A stretch of 64,000 nucleotides of DNA. It comes from Rhizobium sp. Root1212 (lineage in GTDB: Bacteria > Pseudomonadota > Alphaproteobacteria > Rhizobiales > Rhizobiaceae). How positions within the stretch are numbered: position 1 is the first letter of the stretch; each line of letters opens with the position of its first letter. Of this stretch, positions 1 to 8,422 are shown piece after piece. A program made the position numbers and the translations under genes. Location of the stretch: contig NZ_LMDA01000012.1 in assembly GCF_001424985.1 (NCBI RefSeq), positions 62,001 to 126,000 on the forward strand, in the 5' to 3' direction. The notes beneath the pieces were generated by a model. It was not told the origin of the DNA, ran no database searches, and was given only the letters and a program-made list of their open reading frames with translations.

Positions 1-669
1 CAGTACGACGATGCGGTCCGCCACGGCGCGCACGTCTTCCATGTTATGGCTGATGATGATGACGCCGAGGCCGCGGTCGCGCACGCGCTCGATGAGGTTC
101 AGCACCTCGGCCGTCTGTGCGACGCCAAGGGCGGCGGTCGGTTCGTCGAGCATGATGAGCTTCGGGTTGAGGAGCAGCGAGCGGGCGATGGCGACCGTCT
201 GTCGCTGGCCGCCTGAGAGCGAGGCGATGGGTTCGCGCACCGACGGGATGCGCGCGGCAAGCTCGCGCAGCAGCGTCCAGGCGCGCACTTCCATGGCGAC
301 TTCGTCGAGCGCCCAGGGCGACATTTCGTGGCCGAGGAAAAGATTGGCGACGACGTCGAGGTTTTCGCAGAGCGCCAGATCCTGAAAGACGGTGGCGATG
401 CCCATGCCCAGCGCCTTGGCAGGGCTGTCGAGCGAGACCTGCTGACCGCAGAATTCGATCGTGCCCGACGACGGCTGGTGTACGCCGGCAAGCACCTTGA
501 CCAGCGTCGACTTGCCGGCGCCGTTGTCACCGACCAGCGCGACGACTTCGCCGGCCTTTACGTCGAGATCGATATCCGTCAGCGCGGATACGGCTCCGAA
601 ATTCTTGGATACGCCGCTGAGACGCATCACCGATTGCCCCTTGGGAGGGAGACTTTGCGTGGCTGTCAT
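1..669 (-). CDS. Sugar ABC transporter ATP-binding protein (partial)
   Basis: This ATPase energises a sugar importer and sits on the cytoplasmic face of the membrane. The 223 visible codons begin at an ATG whose complement ends at 669; the C-terminus lies beyond the left edge. Visible motifs are Walker A GDNGAGKS (residues 47-54), a Q-loop VFQD, the signature SLSGGQRQ, Walker B LIMLDEPTAALG and the switch histidine in SHNMEDV. The wording DEPTAALGV is typical of the single-domain FrcA-like ATPases rather than the double-domain RbsA/XylG type, but the missing end prevents a firm choice. It lies 69 bp downstream of the binding-protein gene on the same strand, so the two are probably one operon, with the permease beyond the window. 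Confidence 0.93.
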   Translation of the reverse strand, partial: MTATQSLPPKGQSVMRLSGVSKNFGAVSALTDIDLDVKAGEVVALVGDNGAGKSTLVKVLAGVHQPSSGTIEFCGQQVSLDSPAKALGMGIATVFQDLALCENLDVVANLFLGHEMSPWALDEVAMEVRAWTLLRELAARIPSVREPIASLSGGQRQTVAIARSLLLNPKLIMLDEPTAALGVAQTAEVLNLIERVRDRGLGVIIISHNMEDVRAVADRIVVL

Positions 670-738
670 GGCCCTTGCACCTTTCGACTGACCGGAATGT
701 CCGGCCGCGAGAAACGCGGCCGGACATGATGGGCTGGA

Positions 739-1785
739 TTAGTTGATGATGCCGAGTTTGCGGCAGCCTTCAACATATTCGCCGGTGCAAACTTCTTCCG
801 GCTTGTTGATGCCCTTGTCGAAGATTTCAGCCTTGATGTTTTCCGCCGTCACGACGGCCGGAACGAAAAGCTGCGAAGGCGTTTCGTAGAGCTTGTTTGT
901 GGCTTCCGGCGTTTCACCCTTGAGCAGCTTGACGGCAATGTTCGCCGCTGCCGCCGCCACGATTTCGGAGGGCTTGGAGATGGTGTTGTACTGGTCGCCC
1001 GAAATGATGAGCTGCAGTGCTGCGATCGTTGCGTCGTTGCCGGTCACCGGCGGCATTTCCTTGACGCCGGCAGCCTTCAGCGCGGCAATTGCGCCGCCGC
1101 CCGTGCCGTCGTTGGCCGCCACGATGCCCTTGATCTCGTCGCCGAAGCGGGTGATCTGGCCGGCCGCCCATTCCTGCGCCTTCGGCGGCGCCCAATCCGG
1201 CGTGTCGAATTCGGCGAGCGTCTTGTAGGGAGAAGCGGAAAGCGCCTCATGAATGCCGTCGCGGATGAGGCCGGCGGCCGCATCGGTCGGCGAACCGTTG
1301 ATCTCAAGCACGCCGGCGCCGTCCGGAACGCCCTTGGCCTTCAGATGCTCGACCAGCGACTGGGCAATGGCCTTGCCGATACCCTGGTTGTCGAAGGAAA
1401 CGTAATAGTCGGCCGGCTTGTCCGGGATCGGGCGGTCATAGGCGATGACCTTGACGTCCTGCGACTGGGCGATTTCGACCAGCGCTGCGGCAGCCGCGGA
1501 ATCGACCGGATCGAGAACGATGACCTTGGCGCCCTGCGCGATCACCGAGTTGAACTGCTGCTGCTGGAGCGCGACGTCGGCATTGGCGTTCTGGTAGATC
1601 ACCGTGCAGCCGGCGCAAAGCTTCTCCATCTCGGCCTTGAAGCCCGGATAATCGTGCTGCTCGTAACGGGTCGAGGCCTGGTCCGGCATCAGGAAGGCGA
1701 CGGTCGCGTTTTCCTGGGCAAGGGCGGCGCTGCCGAGCGACAGGGCAAGGCCGGTCGATGCGAGCAGAGTGGTAAGCGTCTTCAT
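739..1785 (-). CDS. Sugar ABC transporter periplasmic substrate-binding protein (XylF/ChvE-like)
   Basis: This is a periplasmic type I solute-binding protein that would capture a sugar for the importer encoded just downstream. The ATG at 1785 is chosen because GGAGGA precedes it and because the protein then opens with a typical Sec signal peptide (KTLTTLLASTGLALSLGSAALAQ). A longer reading to 1833 would bury that signal. The mature part has the two-lobe family pattern, with IVLDPVDS, VIAYDRPI and VTGNDATI segments resembling xylose- and multiple-sugar-binding proteins. The C-terminus carries two cysteines (EVCTGEYVEGCRKLG) and an earlier pair (LCAGC), which could form disulfides. The exact sugar cannot be read from the sequence. 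Confidence 0.93.
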   Translation of the reverse strand: MKTLTTLLASTGLALSLGSAALAQENATVAFLMPDQASTRYEQHDYPGFKAEMEKLCAGCTVIYQNANADVALQQQQFNSVIAQGAKVIVLDPVDSAAAAALVEIAQSQDVKVIAYDRPIPDKPADYYVSFDNQGIGKAIAQSLVEHLKAKGVPDGAGVLEINGSPTDAAAGLIRDGIHEALSASPYKTLAEFDTPDWAPPKAQEWAAGQITRFGDEIKGIVAANDGTGGGAIAALKAAGVKEMPPVTGNDATIAALQLIISGDQYNTISKPSEIVAAAAANIAVKLLKGETPEATNKLYETPSQLFVPAVVTAENIKAEIFDKGINKPEEVCTGEYVEGCRKLGIIN

Positions 1786-1977
1786 GTGTTCCTCCACGGT
1801 TGATTTTTTCAGTTCGTTCGCCGGCGACCTCAAGCCGCCAAGGGCGACAGGGATCGACCGCCTCCACGCGCCGAAAGCGCATGGATCATCGTTCGCTGCA
1901 GCGATGCCGCAACGTCCGGTTCGTCGATGCTCCGTCTGACTCCTCCCTTGGGTCAGCCTTGCTGTTCAGGCAACTCC

Positions 1978-2011
1978 ATCGATGAAGCACATGTGCTCAA
2001 TCGATGAAGCA
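1978..2011. promoter_or_regulatory. Operator-like palindrome inside a direct repeat, upstream of lacI-type gene
   Basis: The 12-bp perfect palindrome AGCACATGTGCT (1986-1997) is overlapped and followed by two exact copies of ATCGATGAAGCA (1978-1989 and 2000-2011), spaced 22 bp apart. It lies between the divergent sugar importer genes and the LacI-family gene. This is the usual position for a LacI-family operator controlling both units. The role is inferred from position and symmetry only. Confidence 0.5.
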
Positions 2012-2054
2012 AGAATTGTCACCAAACGCCATTGGTGTCAAGGTGGCTTTCGAA

Positions 2055-3086
2055 ATGGAGATGACAGTGAATCGAACGAGCCCACCGAAAAGGACGACCA
2101 TCTATGATCTGGCAGAGCTGGCCGGCACATCCGCCAGCGCCGTGAGTGCCGTTCTCAACGGCAACTGGAAGAAGCGGCGCATCAGCGTCAAGCTTGCCGA
2201 AAAGATCACGAAACTGGCTGAGGAACAGGGCTACGCGCTCAACATGCAGGCGAGCGTCCTGCGCCGCGAGCGCTCGAAGATCATCGGCATGATCGTTCCG
2301 AAATACGACAACCGCTATTTCGGCTCGATCGTCGAGCAGTTCGAGGCGCGTGCCCGCGAGCGCGGCCTGTTCCCGATCATCACCTGCACGATGCGCGATC
2401 CGGCGCTGGAGGTGGAGGCGGCACGCGCCATGCTGTCCTATCAGGTCGATTGCCTGATCGCGACGGGTGCGACGGACCCGGACCGTATCGTCGATCTCTG
2501 CGCCGCCGCCGGCGTGCGCACCATCAATCTCGATCTGCCCGGCTCCCGCGCCCCCTCGGTCATTTCCGACAATTACGGTGGCGCGCTGGAACTGACGCGC
2601 CGCGTGCTTTCCAATTGCGAGCGGGAGTATGGCGAGAAGGCCCCGCTTCTCTTCGTCGGCGGGCGCGGCACCGACCACAACACGATGGAGCGCGTGCGCG
2701 GTTTCCGCGATGCCCATGCGGAGGCGGGCATCACCGTGGATGAGGCTCTGGTGCAGACCTGCGGCTACGCGCCGGAAAAAGCGGAAAATGTCATGCGACA
2801 ACTCGCGGCTCGAACGAGCGACCTGCCGCGCGGCATGTTCGTCAACTCGACGATTTCACTCGAAGGCGTCATGCGCTGGATACGCCATTCGGGACACTAT
2901 GCCGAGCGCATGCCCCATCTCGGCTGCTTCGACTGGGACCCCTTCGTCGCCATGCTCGGAGACCATATCGAGATGGTGCGGCAGGATGTTCCAAAGATGC
3001 TCGAGGCCGTCTTCGACATCATCGATTCCGGTTCGACGGACCTCGCTTTCGTGGAAATCCCGCCGATTATCGAGAAGATCGGCTAG
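2055..3086 (+). CDS. LacI-family transcriptional regulator
   Basis: This is a DNA-binding repressor or activator that probably senses the sugar imported by the divergent ABC system. The N-terminal helix-turn-helix reads TIYDLAELAGTSASAVSAVL, followed by a hinge and a periplasmic-binding-protein-like effector domain (KIIGMIVPKYDNRYFGS onward). The reading frame is open from an ATG at 2004, but that codon lies inside the operator-like repeat. The ATG at 2055, preceded by AAGGTGG, is a better start and gives 343 residues, close to the family's usual length; 2061 is also possible. The effector pocket region is poorly diagnostic, so the ligand is unknown. Confidence 0.9.
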   Translation: MEMTVNRTSPPKRTTIYDLAELAGTSASAVSAVLNGNWKKRRISVKLAEKITKLAEEQGYALNMQASVLRRERSKIIGMIVPKYDNRYFGSIVEQFEARARERGLFPIITCTMRDPALEVEAARAMLSYQVDCLIATGATDPDRIVDLCAAAGVRTINLDLPGSRAPSVISDNYGGALELTRRVLSNCEREYGEKAPLLFVGGRGTDHNTMERVRGFRDAHAEAGITVDEALVQTCGYAPEKAENVMRQLAARTSDLPRGMFVNSTISLEGVMRWIRHSGHYAERMPHLGCFDWDPFVAMLGDHIEMVRQDVPKMLEAVFDIIDSGSTDLAFVEIPPIIEKIG

Positions 3087-3156
3087 CTCTCCCAGGAATG
3101 TGACGGGTTGAGTGGTCGCTGCCACTCGTGTCCGCCCGCCGCCCGGCTGTTCAACA

Positions 3157-3909
3157 TCACCGCGGCTCGTTTCGGTCGTCCTCTAGCCACTTGCCGAAGA
3201 AATACGCGATCTGCCTGTGCCACCAGGGCCAGTCGTGGCTGGCGTCGGGTCCCCAGAAATCGACCCAGGCGGGGATGGATTTGTCACGCAGCACGGCTTC
3301 AAGACGGCGCGTGTCCTCGATCATCGGTTCCTCCCAGGCGCCCTGGCCGCAGCAGAAAAACAGGCGGCGGGCGCGGATGCGGCCGAGGAGATCGCCTTCG
3401 GGCATGCCGGCGAGATAATCGACCGGCGAATTGAAGTAGATTTGACCGTCGAGCGTATCGCCGAAGAAGTGGCGGGTCGAATAGACGCCGCTCAGTGCGA
3501 TAAGACCCGCTGCGCGGTCGGGGAAGCGGAAGAGGAAATTGCTGGCGTGGAAGGCGCCCATCGAGCAGCCCGAGAGGATGGGGGCGCGGCCGTCGGCGGC
3601 GAGGATGTCCGGCAGCACGTCGTCGTGGATATAGCGGAAATAGGCTTCATGACGCGCAATGCGGGCGGGAAGGTCGTGACCATTTGAAAAGAAGCTTTCG
3701 CCATCGATGCCATCTACCGTCCAGAGCCTGATTTCGCCGGCTTCGATGCGGTCGGCCAGCGCATGCACGCCACCGGAATCCTCATATTGGTAGAAACGGC
3801 CGTTGGAGGTGGGAAAGACCAGAACGGGGCGGCCGGCATGGCCGTAGGTCTTGAACTCCATCTCCCGCCCGAGGTGATGGCTGAAGCGCTTGTGATAATC
3901 GACCTGCAC
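3157..3909 (-). CDS. Esterase-family alpha/beta hydrolase
   Basis: This is a putative serine esterase of the esterase/PHB-depolymerase (PF00756-like) group. It has the nucleophile elbow SGCSMGAF (Ser about residue 116) and a late histidine in DASHDWPWWHRQ (about 225), and opens with the family-typical stretch VQVDYHKRFSHHLGREMEF. The GTG at 3909 is preferred: it lies four bases after the stop of the upstream ATP-grasp gene and has GGAG nine bases before it. An ATG at 3927 that overlaps the upstream gene is the alternative. No signal peptide is evident, so it is probably cytoplasmic. Tight coupling to the ATP-grasp gene suggests they act on one product, which is unknown. Confidence 0.85.
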   Translation of the reverse strand: MQVDYHKRFSHHLGREMEFKTYGHAGRPVLVFPTSNGRFYQYEDSGGVHALADRIEAGEIRLWTVDGIDGESFFSNGHDLPARIARHEAYFRYIHDDVLPDILAADGRAPILSGCSMGAFHASNFLFRFPDRAAGLIALSGVYSTRHFFGDTLDGQIYFNSPVDYLAGMPEGDLLGRIRARRLFFCCGQGAWEEPMIEDTRRLEAVLRDKSIPAWVDFWGPDASHDWPWWHRQIAYFFGKWLEDDRNEPR

Positions 3910-3913
3910 CGTT

Positions 3914-5083
3914 TTAACGCTCCACATCCTGGATGAAGCGCACGATGGCTTTCACCTCTTCAAAATCTTCCGAACGGAACTGATAGGCGAAATTGCCCAT
4001 GGCCCGGCTGAACACATCCTCGATCGGCGCGAAATGCACGATCCTGTCGCCATGGGCCGCAAGAATGGCCCGGTGATCGTTGACGTAGCGGATATGGTTC
4101 TTGCGGCTGGCATAGCCGGTGTAGTAGCGCCCTGTGAAGGGGCCGCCGACCTTGTTGGCGACGACCATTCCCGCCCATTCGCGATAGACGTCCATGTCAT
4201 AGGAGTAGTTGATGGCGTCGGTCATCCAGGCGCCGGGCGGACGCATGTTGATCTCCAGCGCCACGATACGGCCATCCGTCCGGGTCTGGAAGAATTCGAT
4301 GTGGAAGAACTTCTCGCGGATGCCGAAGGCTTCGACGGCCGCGCGTCCGGCCTTTTCCACGGCGGGATCGACGAACGGCAGGCAATAGTAATTGAGATGG
4401 GAATCGGCATTGACCACGCCCATGATGCTCTGCTCGAAACGGTGGCTGGCGGCAAAGACCACCTCGCCGTCGCGATCGACCAGTCCGTCATAGGTCAGGA
4501 TGATGCCGTCGATGAACTGCTCCGCGACATAGCGGACGCCGGGCTTTTTCGTGGCCTCGAAGGCATCGAGATCGCCGCGGTCGCTGATCTTCAGCGTGTT
4601 GCTGGCGCCGGACCCCTGGTCGGGCTTGATCACGATGGGATAGCCGACTTCGGCGATGAAGGCCTCGACGCCGACCCTGTCGGTATAGCCGTGCTGCCGG
4701 ATCGTCTCGACGCCGGCCTTGCGGAAGAAGGCGCTCATCTTCGACTTGTGCTTCAGGTTCTCGATGAAATCGCTGCGGATGCCCGGAATATTGAAATCCG
4801 TGCGGATCGCGGCGTCCTGCTCCAGCCAGTGCTCGTTAAGGGATTCGAAGCGGTCGATACGGCCCCAGCGATGGATGAAATGGCCCATGGCGCGCAGCAC
4901 CTGGTCGGCGTCCTCCAGGTCGGTGATGCGGTAGTATTCGCCGAGCGCGCTTTTGAGCTTGGCGGGCAGGCGTTCGTAGGCGGCATCGCCTATCCCCAGA
5001 ACGGTGGCGCCAGCTTGACGGAGACGGTCGCAGAAATCGATATTGTTGGTGGGAAAATGCGGAGAGAAGAATACGAATTTCAC
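3914..5083 (-). CDS. ATP-grasp ligase-like protein
   Basis: This is a predicted carboxylate-amine or carboxylate-thiol ligase of the ATP-grasp fold, about 389 residues. It has an N-terminal Rossmann-like region (VKFVFFSPHFPTNNIDFCDR), the ATP-binding GYPIVIKPDQGSGASNT segment, and the metal/ATP site ending in RIVALEINMRPPG. The family uses ATP to activate a carboxylate as an acyl phosphate. The start is a GTG at 5083 just before the conserved first strand; the frame stays open to 5263, but that extension reads like non-coding sequence. It is the first gene of a two-gene unit with the esterase. The substrate cannot be assigned; peptide-like or amino-acid conjugation is a reasonable guess. Confidence 0.85.
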   Translation of the reverse strand: MKFVFFSPHFPTNNIDFCDRLRQAGATVLGIGDAAYERLPAKLKSALGEYYRITDLEDADQVLRAMGHFIHRWGRIDRFESLNEHWLEQDAAIRTDFNIPGIRSDFIENLKHKSKMSAFFRKAGVETIRQHGYTDRVGVEAFIAEVGYPIVIKPDQGSGASNTLKISDRGDLDAFEATKKPGVRYVAEQFIDGIILTYDGLVDRDGEVVFAASHRFEQSIMGVVNADSHLNYYCLPFVDPAVEKAGRAAVEAFGIREKFFHIEFFQTRTDGRIVALEINMRPPGAWMTDAINYSYDMDVYREWAGMVVANKVGGPFTGRYYTGYASRKNHIRYVNDHRAILAAHGDRIVHFAPIEDVFSRAMGNFAYQFRSEDFEEVKAIVRFIQDVER

Positions 5084-5188
5084 GGGCGGCTGGCTCCGAA
5101 GGGAATGAGGGACGGTCACGCCTTCGCGAACATTAGCCGAGAACGAAAAGATAGAAAAGCAGGGCTTGGACGCCTGCGCCGGTAATCC

Positions 5189-5211
5189 GCCGGCATCGTC
5201 GCGATGCCGGC
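5189..5211 (-). terminator. Hairpin between small-protein gene and ATP-grasp gene
   Basis: A 10-bp perfect stem (GCCGGCATCG / CGATGCCGGC) with a 3-base loop lies 10 bp past the stop of the small gene ending at 5221. There is no T-run after it on the minus strand, so it may be a weak terminator or an RNA-stabilising hairpin. Confidence 0.4.
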
Positions 5212-5220
5212 AGGGGAGGG

Positions 5221-5418
5221 TCAGGAACGGTCGGGTTCGGTCTCGTCGAAATTCACGTCCCAATCCCGTTTCGGGTGTTTTTGTCCCGGCGGAGTGCGGT
5301 GGGCCGTGGCATCCTCCGAGCCTGTGATCACGGTCGGCTTGGCGCTTGCGACGCCGTTGCTCTTGCGGTCGGCTCGGGACTTCGCAAACTGGCCCTCGGC
5401 ATCGTCTTTGACGGCCAT
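5221..5418 (-). CDS. Small hydrophilic hypothetical protein (65 aa)
   Basis: A short, highly charged protein (begins MAVKDDAEGQFAKSRADRKS, ends DVNFDETEPDRS) with no predicted membrane segment or known catalytic motif. Its ATG overlaps the stop of the gene before it in a TGACATG arrangement, so translation is probably coupled. Low hydrophobicity and abundance of Asp, Lys, Arg, Thr and Pro suggest an intrinsically disordered protein. I do not recognise a named family. The coupling and matching composition with its neighbour argue that it is real rather than a chance frame. Confidence 0.6.
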   Translation of the reverse strand: MAVKDDAEGQFAKSRADRKSNGVASAKPTVITGSEDATAHRTPPGQKHPKRDWDVNFDETEPDRS

Positions 5419-5419
5419 G

Positions 5420-5797
5420 TCAGTTTCCCTTGACCTTGAGGGCGTCGGTTGCCTTCTTGCGGTCCGGATCGCGGTTGGTTTCGCCGGCGGCGTCACGGTT
5501 GGTATCGGGATCGTCCTTTGCCGGCAGATAGCCCCGCGGGCGAGTGCTTTCCGGTCCTTCCCAGCGCGGCGATTGGTCGGTCGTACCGGCTGCGCCGTCG
5601 CCGCCCATGCTCTGGGATGCCGATGCATCCGACGACGGGGTCGCCGTGGTGGTCGATGAGGCCGACACGGGGTCTGATGCAGGGAAGGTGTCTTCGAGAC
5701 CTTCCTGGAGATCGCTTTTGTTGCCGGCTTTGCGCTGCTCGGCTTTTTCCTGCCGCAGGGATTGGACGGCGGGGGAGTGGGTCGGGTTGTTTGCCAT
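5420..5797 (-). CDS. Disordered conserved hypothetical protein with GLEDTFPASDPVS motif (125 aa)
   Basis: A hydrophilic protein with Ser/Thr/Asp/Gly-rich low-complexity centre. Near residue 35 is the motif LEDTFPASDPVSAS, which I recognise as recurring in small uncharacterised proteins of many proteobacteria. No domain with a known activity is visible. The start at 5797 is supported by AAAGGAGGGTCC immediately upstream, an excellent ribosome-binding site. Likely cytoplasmic, possibly stress-related by analogy with other disordered small proteins, but that role is only a guess. The next gene starts at its stop codon, so the pair forms one unit. Confidence 0.75.
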   Translation of the reverse strand: MANNPTHSPAVQSLRQEKAEQRKAGNKSDLQEGLEDTFPASDPVSASSTTTATPSSDASASQSMGGDGAAGTTDQSPRWEGPESTRPRGYLPAKDDPDTNRDAAGETNRDPDRKKATDALKVKGN

Positions 5798-5880
5798 TGG
5801 ACCCTCCTTTCCTGCGTTTAATCTCGCAGCCGCGCGGGAGGTTCCGGCGACAGGAAAATAAAGTTCGGCGAGCGCAAACA

Positions 5881-5909
5881 AAAACGCCCGCTTTTGAGGC
5901 GGGCGTTTT
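5881..5909 (-). terminator. Rho-independent terminator (bidirectional form)
   Basis: The inverted repeat AACGCCCGC / GCGGGCGTT with an A-run on one side and a T-run on the other is a classic intrinsic terminator. On the minus strand it lies about 120 bp past the DUF1127 gene and just before the small-protein pair, so it most likely ends the DUF1127 transcript. Confidence 0.8.
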
Positions 5910-6029
5910 GAAACGGAAGTGTCGCTTTCTGGAGCCTCTCAGGTTCATTTCTGAACCGGACAGTTTCTCGATTCTTTTGTTTCGTTTGTCTTTTCGGGAA
6001 AACCGGTTTCCACTTTTCCCTGACAAACT

Positions 6030-6173
6030 TTAGCGGTTGGAGCTGCGGGCCAGCGCCGGGAACTGGCCGCGGCTGATGCCGAGGTCGTGAAGCATGCGGG
6101 TGTCCAGGCGGCTGAGATCGGCCATGGCGCGACGGTAGGAGAGCCAGTTGTTGAAGCTGCGAACGACGTTCAT
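6030..6173 (-). CDS. DUF1127 (YjiS-like) small protein, 47 aa
   Basis: The translation from the ATG at 6173 begins MNVVRSFNNWLSYRRAMADL and continues SRLDTRMLHDLGISRGQFP. This is the DUF1127 signature: an amphipathic Arg-rich helix followed by the L-x-D-I/L-G-I-S-R turn. AAAGGGG lies about six bases before the start. Such micro-proteins are abundant in Rhizobiaceae, and some have been linked to RNA-related regulation and phosphate or C1 metabolism; here the function is unassigned. It is monocistronic, with a terminator on each side. The frame is too short for a 60-codon ORF cut-off. Confidence 0.92.
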   Translation of the reverse strand: MNVVRSFNNWLSYRRAMADLSRLDTRMLHDLGISRGQFPALARSSNR

Positions 6174-6330
6174 GATAAACCCCTTTCATGGGTTGAGCTT
6201 GACGTCGGTATCCGCTCATCGGCCCGGCGTCTTGATGACGCTGATATGGGCCTTTTCATCGGGAATGAGAATTGGGGAAACGCTCAATCCTCCCATGCAA
6301 TCCGCGCATGGCGTCCTTCTTGAAACGTAA

Positions 6331-6361
6331 AAATCCCTCCGGTCCGCCGCCGGAGGGATTT
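6331..6361 (-). terminator. Rho-independent terminator of the GT41 gene
   Basis: The stem AAATCCCTCCGG / CCGGAGGGATTT (12 bp, 7-base loop) lies 18 bp past the stop of the glycosyltransferase gene and is followed on the minus strand by a T-run. It is a convincing intrinsic terminator. Confidence 0.85.
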
Positions 6362-6379
6362 GAACGATTGTGACCGGCG

Positions 6380-8422
6380 TCACTTAGCCAGCAGGCGAGC
6401 ATCCTCTCCGAGCGGCGCATAGATGTTCCACTTGGCCAACATATCGCGGTAGCGCTGGCGATAGGCCGCGTCGTCCTCGTATTCGATCTCGTTGGCCAGC
6501 AGCTCGATGCCGACCTCGTAGTAGGTGTCGAGGTTGCGCAGGTCCGGCGTCGGGGTCTCGCCGCGTTCGCACTCGCCCTGCATCTGCCAGTAGATTTCCT
6601 CCAGCCGGCGCACGAGGCCCGGCATGTCGCGCAGGGCGCAGGTTTCGCGCTGGGTCGCGAGCGAGGCGCGGATATCGGCGAGGCGCTTGCGATCGTTGTG
6701 GAGCGCGATCGCCTGGACGACGAAATCGTCGGCATCCTTGCAGATCAGTTCCGGAATGCCGGCGGCCGAGACGATGCTGGCGCAGAAGCGCGAGGCAAAG
6801 CTCTTGCCCGGCACGGTCACGATCGGCAGGCCCATGGTCAGCGCATCGCCGGCCGTGGAATGGGCGCCATAGGGGAAGGTGTCGAGGAAGAGATCGGCAA
6901 GCGCGATGCGGGCGAGGTGATCCGGGTTCGCGGCCTTCGGGGCGAAGATCAGCCGTTCCGGTGCGACGCCGGCCTGGGTGGCGGCCACGCGCAGGCGCTG
7001 GTTCACGTCTTCCGGGCCGGAAAGCAGCCAGAGCACGCTGCCCGGCGTCGCCGCAAGGATCGTCATCCAGCGGGCAAAGCAGGGGGCTGTGATCTTCTGC
7101 ATGCCGTTGAAGCAGGCATAGACGAAGACGTCTTCCGGCAGGCCGGCTTCCGCACGGGTCGGCTTGCGGCCGATCAGGCGCTTGCGGTCGACCGGCTGGT
7201 TGCAGGGAATGCGGAAGACCTTTTCCGAGTAATAGATTTCGTTTTCCGGCGGCACGATGACGTCGTCGGCGATCATATACTGGTGGAAGGGGCTGCCCAT
7301 CGAGCCGGGATAGCCGCAGAAATTGACGATGACCGGGGCAGGGCGGTGGGCGAAGATGCGGGTGCGCGCCAGCTTGGTATAGCCGTTGACGTCGATGAGG
7401 ATGTCGATCTGGTCATTGGCGATGAGGTTGGCCGCGTCCTGATCCGGCGTCGTTGCGATATCGCGCCAGTGATCGACCGCGGCCTTCATGCGACGCATGG
7501 TGGCGTCTTCGGTGCGGGTATCACCGCAGTAATAGGCGAAGATCTCGACGCTCTTCTTGTCGTGCAGTTCCAGCACTTCGCTGAGCGCAAAGCCGACAGC
7601 GTGGTCGCGCAGGTCGGAAGAGACGTAGCCGACGCGCAGGCGCTCCTTGGTGCCGACCTTCTTGCGCGGCTTGCGCACGGGGAAGGCGAGCTGGTCGGGA
7701 CGGCCCATCAGAGACTTGTTGTAGCGGTAGGCCTTGGCGAGCTGGAACAGCGGATCGTCGGCAAAGCAGCCGAGCGTCAGCGGTGACATCGAGTCGAGCA
7801 AATTGCGGACGGTGACGTTTTCGGAGGGAACGAGTGTCGGCCACTTGCACTGGCGCTGGCGGATCGAGGTCCAGTGGTGGCCGGCCTCGGTCTTGTCGGG
7901 GCGAAGCTCCATGGCCTGGCGCAGGGTGGATTCGGCTTCTTCGAGCAGGCCGGCGCCTTCCAGCACGCGGCCGATGTGCTGCAGCACCATCAGGCGGTGG
8001 TTTGCCCGATCGGGCGTGATGTCGGCGGTCGCCTCGACGTAACTCTTCCACTGCTGGATCGCGTGGTTGAGCTGGCCTGAATCTTCCAGCGCCCGGCCGA
8101 GGTTGATATGGGCCTGGCCGAATTTCGGATCGACCTTCAGGCAGGCGCGCAGCGCCTGCACGGCGCCGGCGAGATCGCCCATCTGGCGCAGCGTCACCGA
8201 GTAGTTGAAATAGGCGAGGTGCAGCAGCGGGTTGCTGTCGTTATAGGCGACCCAGGTCTTGTAGAGTTCCGCCGCATTGGCGCGGTCGCCCGTCAGGTTG
8301 AAGTTTTCCGCGACCTGGAACAGTTCGGCCAGCGAGACCTGCTGGTTTCTCGCCCGGTTGAGGACGTCGACGAGCGGCGAACCGCTGATGGAGGCGAATG
8401 CGTTGTCGTTCAGCATGGGCAT
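6380..8422 (-). CDS. TPR-containing GT41 (OGT/SPINDLY-like) protein glycosyltransferase
   Basis: This is a predicted cytoplasmic glycosyltransferase that would attach a sugar from a nucleotide donor to Ser/Thr (or Asn) of a protein. The first 200 or so residues contain TPR-like helical repeats (FGQAHINLGRALEDSGQLNH; AESTLRQAMELRPDKTEAGH), which in OGT bind the protein substrate. The catalytic half starts at LRVGYVSSDLRDHAVGF and contains NFCGYPGSMGSPFHQYMIAD, matching the OGT YPGTSGAPFMDY segment, and DLFLDTFPYGAHSTAGDAL, the nucleotide-sugar site with a Gly/Ser/Thr cluster. The length, 680 residues, fits bacterial members. The start may be the ATG at 8422 or at 8416. It is divergent from the Ser/Thr-rich repeat protein, a natural substrate candidate; that pairing is an inference. 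Confidence 0.9.
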   Translation of the reverse strand: MPMLNDNAFASISGSPLVDVLNRARNQQVSLAELFQVAENFNLTGDRANAAELYKTWVAYNDSNPLLHLAYFNYSVTLRQMGDLAGAVQALRACLKVDPKFGQAHINLGRALEDSGQLNHAIQQWKSYVEATADITPDRANHRLMVLQHIGRVLEGAGLLEEAESTLRQAMELRPDKTEAGHHWTSIRQRQCKWPTLVPSENVTVRNLLDSMSPLTLGCFADDPLFQLAKAYRYNKSLMGRPDQLAFPVRKPRKKVGTKERLRVGYVSSDLRDHAVGFALSEVLELHDKKSVEIFAYYCGDTRTEDATMRRMKAAVDHWRDIATTPDQDAANLIANDQIDILIDVNGYTKLARTRIFAHRPAPVIVNFCGYPGSMGSPFHQYMIADDVIVPPENEIYYSEKVFRIPCNQPVDRKRLIGRKPTRAEAGLPEDVFVYACFNGMQKITAPCFARWMTILAATPGSVLWLLSGPEDVNQRLRVAATQAGVAPERLIFAPKAANPDHLARIALADLFLDTFPYGAHSTAGDALTMGLPIVTVPGKSFASRFCASIVSAAGIPELICKDADDFVVQAIALHNDRKRLADIRASLATQRETCALRDMPGLVRRLEEIYWQMQGECERGETPTPDLRNLDTYYEVGIELLANEIEYEDDAAYRQRYRDMLAKWNIYAPLGEDARLLAK

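Noticed and set aside
5942-5957. Short inverted repeat GGTTCATTTCTGAACC between the terminator and the DUF1127 gene
   Set aside because: A six-base stem with a four-base loop is too common to assign a function.
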